This document shows positions 12,761 through 28,799 of a stretch of DNA of 64,000 nt, in pieces; the first letter of the stretch is position 1; every line of letters begins with the position of its first letter. The stretch spans positions 24,860,142 to 24,924,141 of the forward strand of contig NC_089722.1 in NCBI RefSeq assembly GCF_035083965.1. The letters run 5' to 3'. The stretch comes from Branchiostoma lanceolatum (lineage: Eukaryota; Chordata; Leptocardii; Amphioxiformes; Branchiostomatidae). Position numbers and translations under genes: made by a program. The notes below the pieces were generated by a model that was not told the origin of the DNA, searched no databases, and saw nothing but the letters and a program-made list of their open reading frames with translations.

Positions 12761-13576
12761 TGATTGGCTAAAAATAGTACCTACGTAATCGGTCTTTTCC
12801 GTGTTTCGTAACTTTTCATACTGTGCCACAGTACAAACCCAAAAGCGCATAACTGCAAAGCAACGAAAATATGTGTATCAACAATATGTATGGTTGGCAA
12901 ACTCAAGAAATTACTTCATATGTTAGGGTGCCATTTGATTAGCCAAAACTTAAGACATGGGCACTTGACTTTTGTCAAAACCAAATTATGCTTCTTGCAG
13001 TCTAGGAATTTTTAACCTCCATTATAAGTGCAGTCAAGGATGACTAAACAGTTTAGGAATCATCACTTTTGGAAGATGCGGGTGGTTAATGCAAAGAGAA
13101 TGCTGCTGAGGTTCTGGGAAAGGTATAAATGTAACATGTGTATCATTCTCTATTTAGTGTGGAGGTACTTTTCCAGAAGTCCTGTCACAAAAGGTACATT
13201 GTATAAGGACACTTATGAAACGTATGTCACCAGGAAACAGAATATGTTCGTTTTTGCCTGCATGTTTCAAATCAGACATCAAAGTAATGTTCTTGCTTGG
13301 TCCAATGCATTGGATCTTTTAGCCTTTCCTTTCCCTGACATTAAATTTTGTCAGATTTTATGAGGAACTCAAGCACAATAACTTAAGCTGCAAACACTTT
13401 CCCACTTCCATGCAATTAACAAACAAGACAGAGAAAAGTTTGCAACACCAGCAAAAAATCTTTATAAACTACTAGACTAAGTATGAAACCAACACAATGT
13501 CATTTTCAAAGACTTCATACAAAATGCTCTTGAGCATTCTTTGCAAACTGTGAATTCATTTACATGCTGCTTGTTG
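12761..13576. other. Spacer between CHCHD2 promoter and ARL6IP4 poly(A) site
   Basis: No gene recognised on either strand. Open frames here lack similarity to anything I know and have no supporting splice structure. Confidence 0.5.
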
Positions 13577-15841
13577 TTTATTAAGACACCACAATTAATG
13601 CATAGGTTTTACCAACAACACTATTGTTGTTCTTCTAATTTCATTTGGTGAAAACAGCAAATTTCATGCACTATCTCAAGTCCTCATAATAAAATCCTCC
13701 TCTGGCTTTCAATGTGAAGCTCTCATGTATTTTACCATGTTCATATCTACCTTTCACTGTGTATATCAAACTAGTGAAAGCAAATACTAGTGCATTTTTA
13801 CTGACCACTATATCATATCTCATAACACATCAAATTTTCATGCACTTATTTATTGAGGCCCAGACCCCGCATGAAGCTGAGTCCGTCTCCTTGCGTTGCT
13901 TGCTGAGGGGAGACAGAAAAATAATAGAGAAGTCAATTCACAAAGAACATGATGAGCATACAATCCTTAGTCATCCTATTAATTAGTCCTGTAATTAAAG
14001 CCTGGTATGAAATGTCACAGTAACATGCTGATTAGAAATATATTTCCTTGGTGGGCATATTTTTTCAAGCAGTCATAACAGCAAAAGCTTATCTGACAAC
14101 AATCCAAACTTTGTATCTCACAACCACTAAATACACTGTATGAACATGGCAATCATGAGAGATGTAAGACTTCAATCCATTATCCACATTGCTTTGCGAC
14201 CCTTCCAGTCCATAAGACAAAAGATGCAGCAATGAAGATGTGTGGCAATGCTGCATGTGGAAATTGGACATCACAGCAAAACAGATGGACAGACAAAAAT
14301 AATACTTCACTCCCTTGGGTAGTAACAAAGACTTATGTATATTCAATGAATCTTAATAAAGGTCACGTCACGTCATGACCTGGCACTCACCTGGTTAATC
14401 TGCTTGTGTCTCTCCTTGCTCACAATCTCTTCAATAATCTCCCCATCTCCTTTTACCAGTCTGAGAATGAAAATGAAAATAAAAGAATAGATTAAGGGAT
14501 GCTAAATTTACAGATATAATGATTAGACAAACAAAATATCAATCAATCATAAAATCTTCTATTTCTATTTCATATTCAAATCCATAACACAAGTAGCACT
14601 GGAGAGTTATTGTGGTGGGTCATTCTTTCTTTGTAAATGCATTAATTGTACCTATTTCTTCCAGTATCGGGGTCGAACACTCTCCTAACCACACTCTGTT
14701 GTTTCTCCCACTCCTCCTTTGTCATGGGGCGCATGGAGCGAGCCTTAGCACCATCATCTGGAGTAAACAAGGGAATGTACAGCAGCTTATCTTTAAATTG
14801 TACATCATGGTGTAAATTTAACGCAGTAATTTTCTATCGAAACGTGTATGATCATAGAACTACATGTACTTGAAAAAAGTATGTCGCATACATGTAGATA
14901 TCATATTTCACTGGGAAACTGAAAACTCACTGTAGACCTTGCTGCAAGTGTCAGCCTTTAATCTTACAATGAGTTCAACCTTGTCTCATGGCACTTTATA
15001 ACAACAATAACAACTTAAGACAGTTTTGAGAGTGGCTTGTCATCCCTAGATTAAAAGTAAAACACTGAATAAGCAAGACAGCTACTATCTATGAGAGTTG
15101 CCAAGAAAGTATTCTATTCTAGACTTTTGATGATCAAATGGACGAACCCTTAGTTTCATTAGCACTTGCAGCTGGCATCAATGAAGGCCCCTGCACCACT
15201 CCACTTTGTACCATTTCTGATAACCTCCTCTTTTCTATTTTTCTTTGCTTCTTCTCTTTTTTCTTTCTTTTCTTCTCAGCCTTTTTCTTCTTCTTTCTTT
15301 CCTTCCTCTGTTTCTTTTTTGCTTTCTTCCTCTCCTGAGAACTGTCTGAAGAACTTTCACTGCTCGAGCTCTCATCGTCTTCGGTTTTCTTTTTCACTTT
15401 CCTCTTGCTGTGACCTCTTGAATCATCAAATGATGAGGAAGAACTAGATGAGGAGCTGCTGTTCCTTCTTTTCCTCCTCCTCTTTGATTTCCTCCTCTTT
15501 CTTCTCTCCAAGCTTGAGTCACTGGACTCAGAGCTACAGCTGCTTCTTGAAGAATACCTGCTTAGTCGCCTATTTCTTTCTAAGTCTTTATTAGATACTG
15601 AAGATGACTTAGAGTTAGACATGCTTCTACTTTTCTGACTGTCCCTTGAGGTTGTCCTTGATCGTTTTCTTTCTCTCAAGTCATTTTCAGCTCTCTGAGA
15701 CCCAAGTGAATTTTGAGACCTGTATCTTGTTGAGTCTGCGTGGGATCTTTCCCTGTCACGTGACCTATCTCGCCTATCTATCCTTGGCCAATGTCGCTCG
15801 TGCCTGGGACTTGACGAGATGGGTGATCTTGAACGAGGCAT
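13577..15841 (-). CDS. ARL6IP4: ARL6IP4 (SRp25-like ADP-ribosylation factor-like 6 interacting protein 4)
   Basis: Coding exons 15148-15841, 14652-14757, 14391-14460 and 13846-13902 give 308 residues; the span includes the 3'UTR to AATAAA at 13577-13582. The first exon encodes an Arg/Ser-rich region ([18 protein letters not shown]), a poly-Ser block and a Lys/Glu/Arg-rich stretch with nuclear localisation character. The C-terminal three exons match the conserved ARL6IP4 domain: [46 protein letters not shown] and [14 protein letters not shown]-stop. Human ARL6IP4 (SRp25/SRrp37) is a nucleolar and speckle protein that influences splice choice. The first donor (G|GTTCGT) is weak, but it is the one that keeps the frame and rebuilds the conserved domain. 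Head-to-head with POP5. Confidence 0.9.
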
Positions 15842-16729
15842 CTTCCCTGGTGTTGTGCGTATCTTCCTTGTTTCAAAAGTATTTGTGTGATGTCACACCC
15901 TACTCATCATCAGCTGGGCATATCGGTCAACCCTGTTCCAATGCGCCATGGGTTTTAACTGAAACAACAGTTGATTTTGACAATTATTGTCATTCAATTT
16001 AAAGCAACATTGTGAAAACATATCTTATACTACATAACACTACATGTTACATGTTTGCATGTTACCAAATATCACAGGTAGGAGAAACATTATCAAGAAA
16101 ATAAGAATGATATTCTATCTTCTTATTCGAACTCAGATAATCGATAAAAATATCAGCATCAAATTAGCAAGAAGGTCTTGTTTTACGTGACAACAGTAGC
16201 CTCCACGGAAAATTTAAAAACATTTGCGTTCAGCTGAGACTGTCATCTACCTAAACGTACAGAAATTTACCATGAACTGTGTACACGCACGTCTGCACAA
16301 GTTTAATACAAAATGTGTACACAGACCGAGTGACCTGGGGCACGCTTCCCCTCCATCTCCATTCTAGACTATTCTACTTTAGCACGGGGAGAAGGCTTCG
16401 AATACTATATTTATTTCACGTTTTCATTGTACTTCAATTCCTATAAAGTTATCATAAATGCAAATCAATAAATATTTTTATTAAGTAAATATATTTTGCA
16501 ACAATTATCGATAAGTAGCGACATACAATAAACTCTTTTTTGTAACAGTTACCCTTGATGAAGTTGGTGATTCTTGTAACCTCTGACCCTGAACAAGTAT
16601 CTCGCGTGTTTGTGTCTGGATGTTCCACGTTATTTTTGGAATATAAACATTTCAGTAAATTATTATATCCGGGAGTGAAGCCGGCCTTTGAAGTGCTAGA
16701 ACACATTTGTTTTGACGTAGCATTTGAAG
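15842..16729. promoter_or_regulatory. Shared divergent region ARL6IP4 / POP5
   Basis: This 888-bp interval separates two start codons facing away from each other (ARL6IP4 on minus, POP5 on plus), so it must hold both promoters. The DNA nearest POP5 is AT-rich. I see no clear TATA box, and motif evidence is weak; the role is inferred from gene arrangement. Confidence 0.45.
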
Positions 16730-18827
16730 ATGGTTCGCTTTAAACACAGGTAAACAGGTATTCCTTCAGGGGTAAACAAAGATACGGTGTGAATCCATGC
16801 TTTGGGGGAGGGGGGTACCAAGCAATTGTTTGTTGGTAGAGCAGAGTCTTCAGATAGGTAGGAGTTCTCCTATGATATACATGTGGTATATTTTGATAAT
16901 CATGTATATGCTGCAGACACAATAACAATGTAGATACTGTATTAGACCTAGCTGAATAATTCACTGAAAGATATCAATTTTTAGCTGAGCCAAGTTGGCT
17001 CAAGTAAAATTATATGACTCAAATTATTTTGATAGCTTTTACCAACTGGTTTCCGCTATAATTATATGCAAGCTTACCAAATGAAACAAAAAGGTTATGA
17101 CTAAGTAATACACTCGTCTTTAAATCTGCAGGTATGTGTTGGCTGAGCTTGTATTTGGCAGTGACCTGTTGATGTACAACATTACCCAGCGTGTTGTGTA
17201 CGCTGCAGTACGGGACATGATAGAACAGCTGCATGGTGGATATGGTATAGGAATCATCACCCCAGGAATGACAGGTGAGTCAAATGTAGTTTTCTGTCAT
17301 ATCAGGGCCGCGAAAACATTTGATACGCATGTTCCAGACCGGGGGATAACTTGGGTTATCACACAGGCTTCTACTTTTATCACATGGACTTAAGAGTGCA
17401 TTTCGAGTGTGCTGCTGTCAAAAATTCGAATACTGTATTCAGATGTTGGAATGGCAACTCTTACAACTTTTTGTTCGAGTCCTTCCTGGCCATGGCATCC
17501 TGCCAGCAAGATTATAAAGTACGTACATGTGTGAAATAATATTTCCTGTACTATTGTTTCCACTCCTAGTGAAGTACATCAATGCGTACACGCGGATGGT
17601 GATGGTACGGTGTCGGAGGGAGAATCTAAAGCTGCTGACGTCTGCCATTCCCTTCATCAAACACCTGCCTGATGGCAAGGGAGGCCAGCTGCCATGTTTC
17701 CTGAGAACGCTACATGTAGGAGGTACCGGGAGCCTTTTTGTGGTTATTCTTCTCATTTCAACCTATAAGTTTTAATATATTTTGTCATTTCTAAGACACT
17801 TGGAAACATGTACTAGGTACATGTGGTATTTCCACATCTCTCTATTTCCACTCATTTTCTATTGCCATGTCACATAATGGTACATGTAGATGCTATAATG
17901 ATACTATAGGTATCAAAGTTTCAGTTTTTGATAAATTTCGCTATATGGTATCATTCCTCCTGGAATGTTCTGGGATATTATTATAATCATCTTTAAACAG
18001 TATGAAATATAATATATGTTAGTTCTCCATTTTGTCACCATAGATATTCATCTGTACAATTTTCCACAGGGAGTATAAAGGCCTGCCAGAAGTGGCTGGT
18101 AGAACACAACAGACAAGTCCTCCCCACCCTACTACTGAGGTGCACAAGTGAAGGTGAAATCATTTTCATGAATCATGAGTATTTTGCATCAGTGTTGCCA
18201 TTGACTGTACAGGTCAATTGCAGTCAGTTTCTATTGTATATCAATCATTTACAACATTTTGATATATCGTTAAAGTAACTTTTTTCTGCTATCAACATCT
18301 TGGCCCTGTCCTTGGTACTGATGAAAAGTATGCACATGTAGTTGTGGGCTGACATTCTTATTTTTTCTTGCAGAGGAAAAATCCAGAATGAGGACATCCA
18401 TTTTCAACAGTACCATTGTAAAGGAAGAGCCATGGACTGAAGGAAAAAATGGCACATAGTAATCATGGTACAGACATCACTAGAAACTTCACATGGACAA
18501 TGTAACATTGGGGGCCCGAATATTGGTTTTCTGTTGAACAACAAATTGGTTGTCACCTTTTCTTCTGTGTTGAAAGTTGCAAATGCAACATTTCTGAGCA
18601 GTATTATATTTCAAAGTCAATGTCACTATGAAATGAGGAATTTTTGTATGTAATACTTTTGAAATAGTTTATTTTTCACTTAACAGATATTTTGAACATT
18701 GACAAAATGAAGTGCAGAATGTGTAAAGTACAACTGTGTTTATTGTGACTTACACTATTGATTGTGATTGATACTGAAAACTATAACATATGGAACATTT
18801 CTTCTTAAAACTTGTAAGTTTAATAAA
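16730..18827 (+). CDS. POP5: POP5, ribonuclease P/MRP protein subunit
   Basis: Coding exons 16730-16749, 17132-17274, 17570-17722, 18070-18153 and 18374-18459 give 161 residues (human 163); the span includes the 3'UTR to AATAAA at 18822-18827. The tiny first exon encodes MVRFKHR, identical to the first seven residues of human POP5, which fixes the start. Conserved blocks follow: YVLAELVFGSDLL, VKYINAYTRMVMVRCRRE, LPCFLRTLHVGG and IKACQKWLVEHNRQ, with an acidic tail ending EEPWTEGKNGT. POP5 is a small alpha/beta RNA-binding subunit of RNase P (5' maturation of tRNA) and RNase MRP (rRNA processing) in nucleus and nucleolus. It is convergent with TYW1, and the 3' ends almost meet near 18.85 kb. 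Confidence 0.93.
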
Positions 18828-19567
18828 GTTTGCATAACATTCCTTCAGAGAAAACCTGTCCACCTTACAACTTAATCATGACTTGTCTTGCATTTATTTA
18901 ACTAGTACATTTAATTAAAAATGTATTTTATGAATATGTAAACAAAAAGCATAGCATACCATTACCATATTCCTCTTTTTGCTCTTGTACAAATATAAAG
19001 CATTTTTTTTTTTACTGTAGCTTGCCAGTACAACACAGTTACATGTGCATGTATCTGCATACACATTCTTTCCAGAACTTGATGGTATTTCTTACCATAC
19101 TGCATCTCGGGTCATGAAATGAAAAAATAAAATAGATATCTACTATCACCAAATACAGAAATGTGTGCAAAATCTAGCTGCTCAAACATAACGTTTAGGA
19201 ATAATATCGCCCATTCCCTGCCTACATGAAATAATAATATTGTGTAAAGGATAAGCATAGTCTAACAGACTTCATATATCAAAAGGTGCCTCCATTTCTA
19301 TTTACATGAACTTTTACCAGTGTTCCATATATCTTTTTACTACCTTAGAGACCTTGAACAAAGCTTCACCATGTAGTATTATAATAGCTACATATAATAG
19401 CTTGAAACTGAAAAGCTGGTACATTGTACCTCAATTTCTTCACTTATTAATAAGTTTCTTCCATTATTATACACCTTTATCCTGCCAAGCATGTTTTTAA
19501 GCCTTGATAGCTGGCAAGATTGTACTTAACAATGCAGACTATGACATTTTGATGCTAAAGCCATACC

Positions 19568-22500
19568 CTAACACCCAGAAATGTCCTTTCTGTTCTTCCT
19601 GTACCATCTGGTTTCCTGGGGATCAAACCCTTGTTCCCTGCTCCCAAACACAGCCCAGCTGGGTGTTTTAGCCATGTAGTCCTCAGCACTGAACATCCTG
19701 TCCCCCTCACTGTTGGTGTAGTCTGCTATAAGCTGGTGGAACTTTTGGTAGTCGATCCACGTCCACCACTCACTGCCCTTCTTAAACTGTAGGCAAGGAA
19801 GACAAGAAATATTTCTAAAACATTGTGTATGAACGGTGGCAAACATTTTTTAAATCATCTGTTATTCTATTTTGATTCGAATGGTACAATTTCCGCTTCC
19901 AAGTAAACTGTATGGAAACTGTTGCCTTTTGGTATGCGATTAAGCACTGAAAGTAGGACCCCTAGCAGTTTTGAACAGAAGCGCATCACCTTCGTATTGG
20001 CCAGCAGCACACAGTTGGAGTGTTCGTGCTCAGCGGCGATCTCGTATGCGGGCAGCTGATCTGCAAGCTGCTGTACAAAGTGGACGACCTCTTCATGCCA
20101 GGGGATGTTTGCCATGGACAGACTACTGGCCTTCGACTCTCCACAATAGGTGACTCCCTTTGAAACAACCAAAAGATAAGTTATCCACAAAATAAAAATT
20201 CTGACATTGCCTTCATCCTCTCCTGAGTTATCCAGCTTCAAAGTTCCCAACAAAATCTAATGTAGGTCAGCCATCCCAAGAAAAGGTTCTTGATATGAGC
20301 TTATTTTTCACTTTCTGTCTCATGACAGTTCTACCCAGTTCACTTTTAACACTTACCTTCACTTCAATAAAGTCTGGCTTGCCAATCTCAACCAGCTGGG
20401 CATAGTTCTCAATCTCATCCACATTCCAAGCCTTCACCAGAGTCAGCCTGTACACAGTCCTCTGGCCCTGCAAGGCAACAACATTTTAGAAGGATTGCCA
20501 CTGCTTGTCAATGGTCTGCATGACGTTATCATATTTAATGCTCTATGAAGGTATTAGGGTCAGGTGTGTACAATCGCTGTGTAAAATACAGCGACATATA
20601 TGTACACACTGCGTGACACATAGACACAAACTGACATACACAGTATCATAGAACTGCATATTATGTAAACAACACATTTCACATACCTTTTCAGACAGTG
20701 CTTTCAGACTGTCCAAGAATCGGGGCCAGAAGTCTCTGAAGAGAGGCCTGTCTATCTTCTTCAGACTGTCCTTAGTGCTGGCATCTACACTCACATACAG
20801 CTGGGTGACTGGGTCCATGTTTCTGGTACATGTAAAACCAACATGTCAAATGTAGTTGTCATTGTAAACAAAAAGAAGTACAACATACACTTTACTACAT
20901 TTGCTACATTCTGCACACAATGAAAAATGTCCTGCTCTCAATGCCTACAAACTTAATTTGGTTTAAAATTATATTCTACCTTCATCTTATAACAAGTGGT
21001 ATCTCCAACCAAGGAGGTTTTATATAAAACCTCCTTGCTCCAACAAGTATTTTTAATATGTATTTAAACAATGTATGATGTGTATTCATCTGTAGTAAAT
21101 GTTACCTGATGGCTTCAGGAAACTGTGCGTTGGTGACCAGGAATGATGAGATCCTGTGGCTATGCAGCAGTTGGACAAACGTGTTGATCTGTGGGTACAT
21201 GATGGGTTCACCCACCAGGGACAGGGCACAGTGTTGCACATCCATGGCCTCCGCCATCCGCTCTGGTTTCACACCGGGCACTCCTGTATATGAAATAAAC
21301 GTGTCATACAGTGTGAATACTAGTGTAGTGTAAAGACCTGGAACCAACTAGGATGATGACACTCGGGCTATGTAAATACATGTACATAGACTAGATTCCC
21401 ATCAAATTAAATGCTGGTCTCTCATCCTGGAATCCAGCATCACTTGCATGGATTTGTGCCCCCTACTAGATGTATGTCACCTGTCACTTACCTTTGAACT
21501 GTTTGATGAGGTTATAATGGTTCTTCATGGCTCCATCTAGGATGGCCTGGGGATCGTCCATTTTCCACCTCCACTCAGTGCCAACAGGGTTTGTGTGGTG
21601 CCTGATCAAGTGAATATGTAAAAAGAAATACATTGTACATGTAATAGACCTGCAAACATCATACATGGCATAAAGGTACTGTAGTATGTTGCGAAACTTT
21701 TGATATCTACAAGCAAACTGATAGTTGCACAAAACTCTTCTTGCAAAACATAATTTGCTACAAGATACATATAAAGCCAGGATTCAACTGAGTTGTTCCT
21801 CTAGATCTTCTTTTCCTAAAATACATTCTGGAATATGCAAACTTTTATGAATGACAGTCTTAATTTTCACCTCCAGCAAAAGACACACTTGTTGGCGCAC
21901 GCCAGGCTGGGGGTTGTCTCCATACACCTGTGGCTCTCGATGCCGTAGAAGGTGTGTTTGTAGCAGCCCCCCCTCCCCCGCAGCATGGACTTGGTCCAGC
22001 GGCACAGCTTCACTCCTGAGTGGCTGCCAATCAACCTGTAACCTGCAGGTAAAAAGACAAGTAACATGATTTTTCTTGAAGATATGAAGACAATTTTTCA
22101 GCTACTCTCTCTCAAGAGCACACCTAAGTATATCATTTGAAGCAACAATTGTTACTTTATACTGTATGCCATTTAAGATCCATATACTGGTACACATATT
22201 GAACTTTCTCTACTCTGAAAGTCTGTGTTTTCTGTGCCTAAGTGAACAGTTTCAATGTAATCAACATCACAACCCACCTTGTTTTTCTAGAGCCTTCTTA
22301 AGAGCAGGAGTGATCATCTCCTTTGGCTCTCCTCCCTTCTTCTTGACCGTTATCTTCCTCCTTCCTCCATCAGCTGCTTCCTCTTCTACTTGTCTCTGCT
22401 TCTAATGATGAGATGTATACATAAGCCATACAGGTCAGTACAAGTATCTTAAGGAATACATACATAAATCATAGGAGATTGGCTCTGCAATGATAGTCTA

Positions 22501-25500
22501 GATGTCTTCTTGATCTTTGCAAATCTTACTTTTACATCTCTACACACCGTTTTTTCTTCCATGTCTTATAGCAAAAGGAATCTGCAGAAATGGTAATAAG
22601 ACAATAACAATGCAAAAACACTAAGGCAACTGACTCTCCATACAAAGCTACATACACATGTATCTAAAGGATGTCCCTACCTTGGCTTGTTTCATCTTAT
22701 TCATGACAGCTCCTAGGTCCTCCACATCCACCAGTGCACCATCATCATCACTCTGGCTACCACCTTCATCACTGGAGCTCTCGTACTGAACCTGGCAGAA
22801 ACAATTCGGACAACTTGGGACTCATCTAAACCACCTGTCTAGCCGTTTGTCTAGCCGTGTATCTCTCTTGTAGCATATAAAAGTATGTAATTCAAACTTT
22901 GTATATCAAATGAGTACCCAGTAAAATTTGACATCCTTTGGTTTCAGTGATGCATTCATGCCCATGTACATGTACATATAACTTGTGATGGCTATTTCCA
23001 ATTATTGTGTAGCAATGGTACATATAAAGCTAGGAATTTGATTAGCTAAATGTAGGTCCATACAGGTAATACTTAAACTCACCTCCTTGTTTTCACCCTG
23101 TTTATTGCCACTTCCTTGGCACTGACAGGATTCTGTACTTTCTTCTTTACAACAGCCTGGAAATGCAAGCACATTGTGCTTATCTGTTATCATACACAGA
23201 AATGATAATGAAAACAAACAAAATACCATGAAAACAAACTTGTTAAGACCCATGAGACCTATTAGATACACATCAGAAGACACCCACCTCCCAGTTGTGA
23301 TTGACAGGACATGACAGCTCCCAGCAGCTCATCGCTCCACACTGTGAAGTCCTGCTCCAGACTGCCGTGTCTGCTGCCGGCCACATTTTGGTCCCCCTCC
23401 CCCCTGGGGAGCACCCCCAGGGCCCCCAGGGTCTGCAGCCACTCGTCTAACTTCCTGCTGGCCTAAGATACGACAACATGCATGTAAAGACCTGCGTTGC
23501 AATCCCCCAAAAAAATTCACACAATAAATGTAAAATTAGCTTTATTGTAGGCATATGACTTTTGTGAATTTGCTTCAGAAACTTGCTACAGTCTGAATAA
23601 GAAACCAAGGCAATAAAGGTAAAATTGTAAGAATGGAACCAGGGACTTCTAGTTCGTTATTCCTTACCATGTTGAAGTTGTCTCCATACTCGGAGCTCCC
23701 AAGCCCAAATACAGCATACTTGAGTTTCCCTAGAAGTGTCTTGGACACCCTGAAGTCTGTGGAAGATTCCTCCAGCCACCGACACACCCATGTTGCACCC
23801 TCAGGTGGCTGGCCATCTGTGTATGTGGACAGTATGAAGACACAGACAGACCCTACCTCCATCTGTAATGTAAGAGATTTAAAAAATATAACTGAAGCTT
23901 TCAAGGAAAACACTTCTAAGTCTTTTTACAATCCTCTTTGCTCATACAACCATTAGCATAAAGCATTGCCATTGACAGTCCATAGTAAAACCTGCCTTAC
24001 AACTAAAACAAACAATGTGTAAGGCACAAACCTCCTCTATGAATGTGTCCTCTGGGTCTGTCACCTTTGCAAGGTCTGTGACCCCAGACATCAGTCCTCT
24101 GTCCTGGGCTGCTGTATGGAGCAACTCTGCAAAATGCTGCAAAAAGGTGGATATAATATTGATAAACTACTAAAATATTGATATCACAAGAATATAACGT
24201 AGCTTAACATGGACAGAGAGTGCTTTTAACACTTGGCAAAGACAATCTGCATCTAGGAATTCTGAGAAAAGGACACTCTAGTATGTAGTGGTTTGATGGT
24301 ATGAAAAATTCTAAGCTTTCTTGCATAAATGATAGAGCCTAAGACATTGACAACCATTCCACAGAGATGATACCTTGGCTGTCCCAGTCTGAGTGCCATA
24401 GAAAATCCTAAAATGTGGAGTTGGGCTGTCTTGAGATGGGGTCTTGTAGCAAGCCACATCCTTATTAACATAGATGGTCTGAAATAAAAAGAAGGCAAAA
24501 GAGATTCATCATACTCAGGTTTAGGTTGATGTTTTAACAACAACCAGTAGCATGCATATCTGCACATGCACATAGATATTGGTTGGATTTAATACACTAA
24601 ATATCAACATTTATACATTCAGAGGGTTGTGTGGTACTGTAGCTTCATTTATATGAAAACATAGAGTTCACAGTATCTTCACAGTTCACAGTGGAAACAG
24701 TAATACATGTAACAACACAGGGAAAATACCATGCCCTGTTTGCAAGTATGAGAGTTAATAGTGGAGAAGTGAATATGAAAACCTTGACTTTTGGAATTCT
24801 TATTCATCATTTTACTTTGAAATACTGCAGAATATCCAAGATTTCCTGTACCTGTTCCCTGCTCTTCCTCCTGGTGTAGACAAGCCTGAGCAGCAGTAAC
24901 AGGTTCACCACCATGGCCAGTACCACTGCTGATGACATGTTCAGGAGTAGTTCCCACACCCACTGTATCCAAGAGTACATGTCTGTCCTATTGGCTGGGG
25001 AATGACATTGAAAATGTTAAACTTTGTCATTCAAACCTTTTGGTCTACATTTGATTTCTAAAACCCACCTGTACTAATAACAAAAGTGGCAAGATATGTC
25101 TGGACTTTTCATCTTGATCTTTTTCTTTCATTCTGGTAACAATACATATCACATGGCATGTTTTGATTAGAATATGTGGTAAGGAATCTACCAATGTAAA
25201 TCCTAAAAGTTATAATGTCCAACTATTAGCTTCAATCACAATTGATATCAGTATATAAAACTAGCACTGTATTAAACTTAAGGTAATCTATACAAAGTCT
25301 ATACTTAATGTTCCCAGAAGAGCTTTAATTGTGAAGGTTACTCCACCCCAAATATCATCAAAATGTTGTTTTGGTTTTTTTAATTTTTTTTAAGAATTCA
25401 GTAAGGGTTCAATATGAAGTCTAGAAAGATACACAGAAGCTATGACATACCAAGCTTTATAAGTAGGTTCATGCATATCGTTATTCGATGTTTGTGTGAT

Positions 25501-25800
25501 TGAGACAATGCTAAAATCTATCCTATGGCACTGAAGGTTTTAATTAAAAGTGCATGGTACTTTTATGACATGGTAGACATCTTTGAGGGGGAGTGGCCAC
25601 CTGAAGACTACCCAAGCAAGAGTTTGCGGCTTGAGTATGAGAAATTCCGACCACATTACAGTACTCAGACTTTCCTTCCGTTCTTCAAACCTCTATCTCT
25701 TACCTGTACCAGTTTCAGGCACCAACGCAACTCCTGCCAGCAACATAACAACATTTCCACACAACACCACCAGCAAGAACCTGTCTTTTCTCCCAGCCAT
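19568..25800 (-). CDS. TYW1: TYW1, S-adenosylmethionine-dependent tRNA 4-demethylwyosine synthase
   Basis: Sixteen exons: 25704-25800, 24852-24994, 24374-24478, 24032-24136, 23668-23862, 23288-23462, 23083-23156, 22681-22791, 22278-22401, 21871-22042, 21492-21601, 21106-21283, 20687-20822, 20357-20467, 19990-20157, 19568-19786. Together they encode 740 residues (human 732). A hydrophobic N-terminus and a second hydrophobic segment (about residues 50-72) suggest an ER-type membrane anchor. A flavodoxin-like FMN domain follows (FYGTQTGTAK about 106-115; VFGLGSSEYGDNF), then an acidic linker. The radical-SAM core has the CxxxCxxC cluster motif in CANKCVFCW (about 425-432), then LSLVGEPIMYP, YVSVDASTKDSLKKIDRPLF and the FDPQETR...DISGC C-terminus. 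It makes the tricyclic imidazo ring of wybutosine at G37 of tRNA-Phe using pyruvate and SAM. Head-to-head with SBDS. Confidence 0.97.
21003..21044. mobile_element. 28-bp perfect palindrome flanked by 7-bp direct repeats
   Basis: The core at 21010-21037 begins CAAGGAGGTTTTAT and its second half is the exact reverse complement. CTCCAAC is repeated directly on both sides (21003-21009 and 21038-21044), as expected for a target-site duplication. It lies in an intron of TYW1. Two related palindromes occur at 32151 and 43921. Confidence 0.7.
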
Positions 25801-28609
<2,809 letters not shown>

Positions 28610-28799
28610 ATGAAAAATCCCCCCTCAGTGGATCAGTCTTCTGAAAAAGGTGGAGAAGGGAGATGAGAAATCCTAAAGGAATGCTCTCCCCTCAGTACAA
28701 ATGGATCAGTCTGAAGGAGATTGAGGAGGAAGATGAAAAGTTCTAAAGGAAAAATCCCCCCTCAGTACAAGTGGAACCATCTATAAACCAGCTATTGAC

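Noticed and set aside
15138-15447. Open frames on the plus strand rich in Phe/Ser
   Set aside because: They are antisense to the Lys/Arg/Ser-rich first exon of ARL6IP4; the composition explains the lack of stops.
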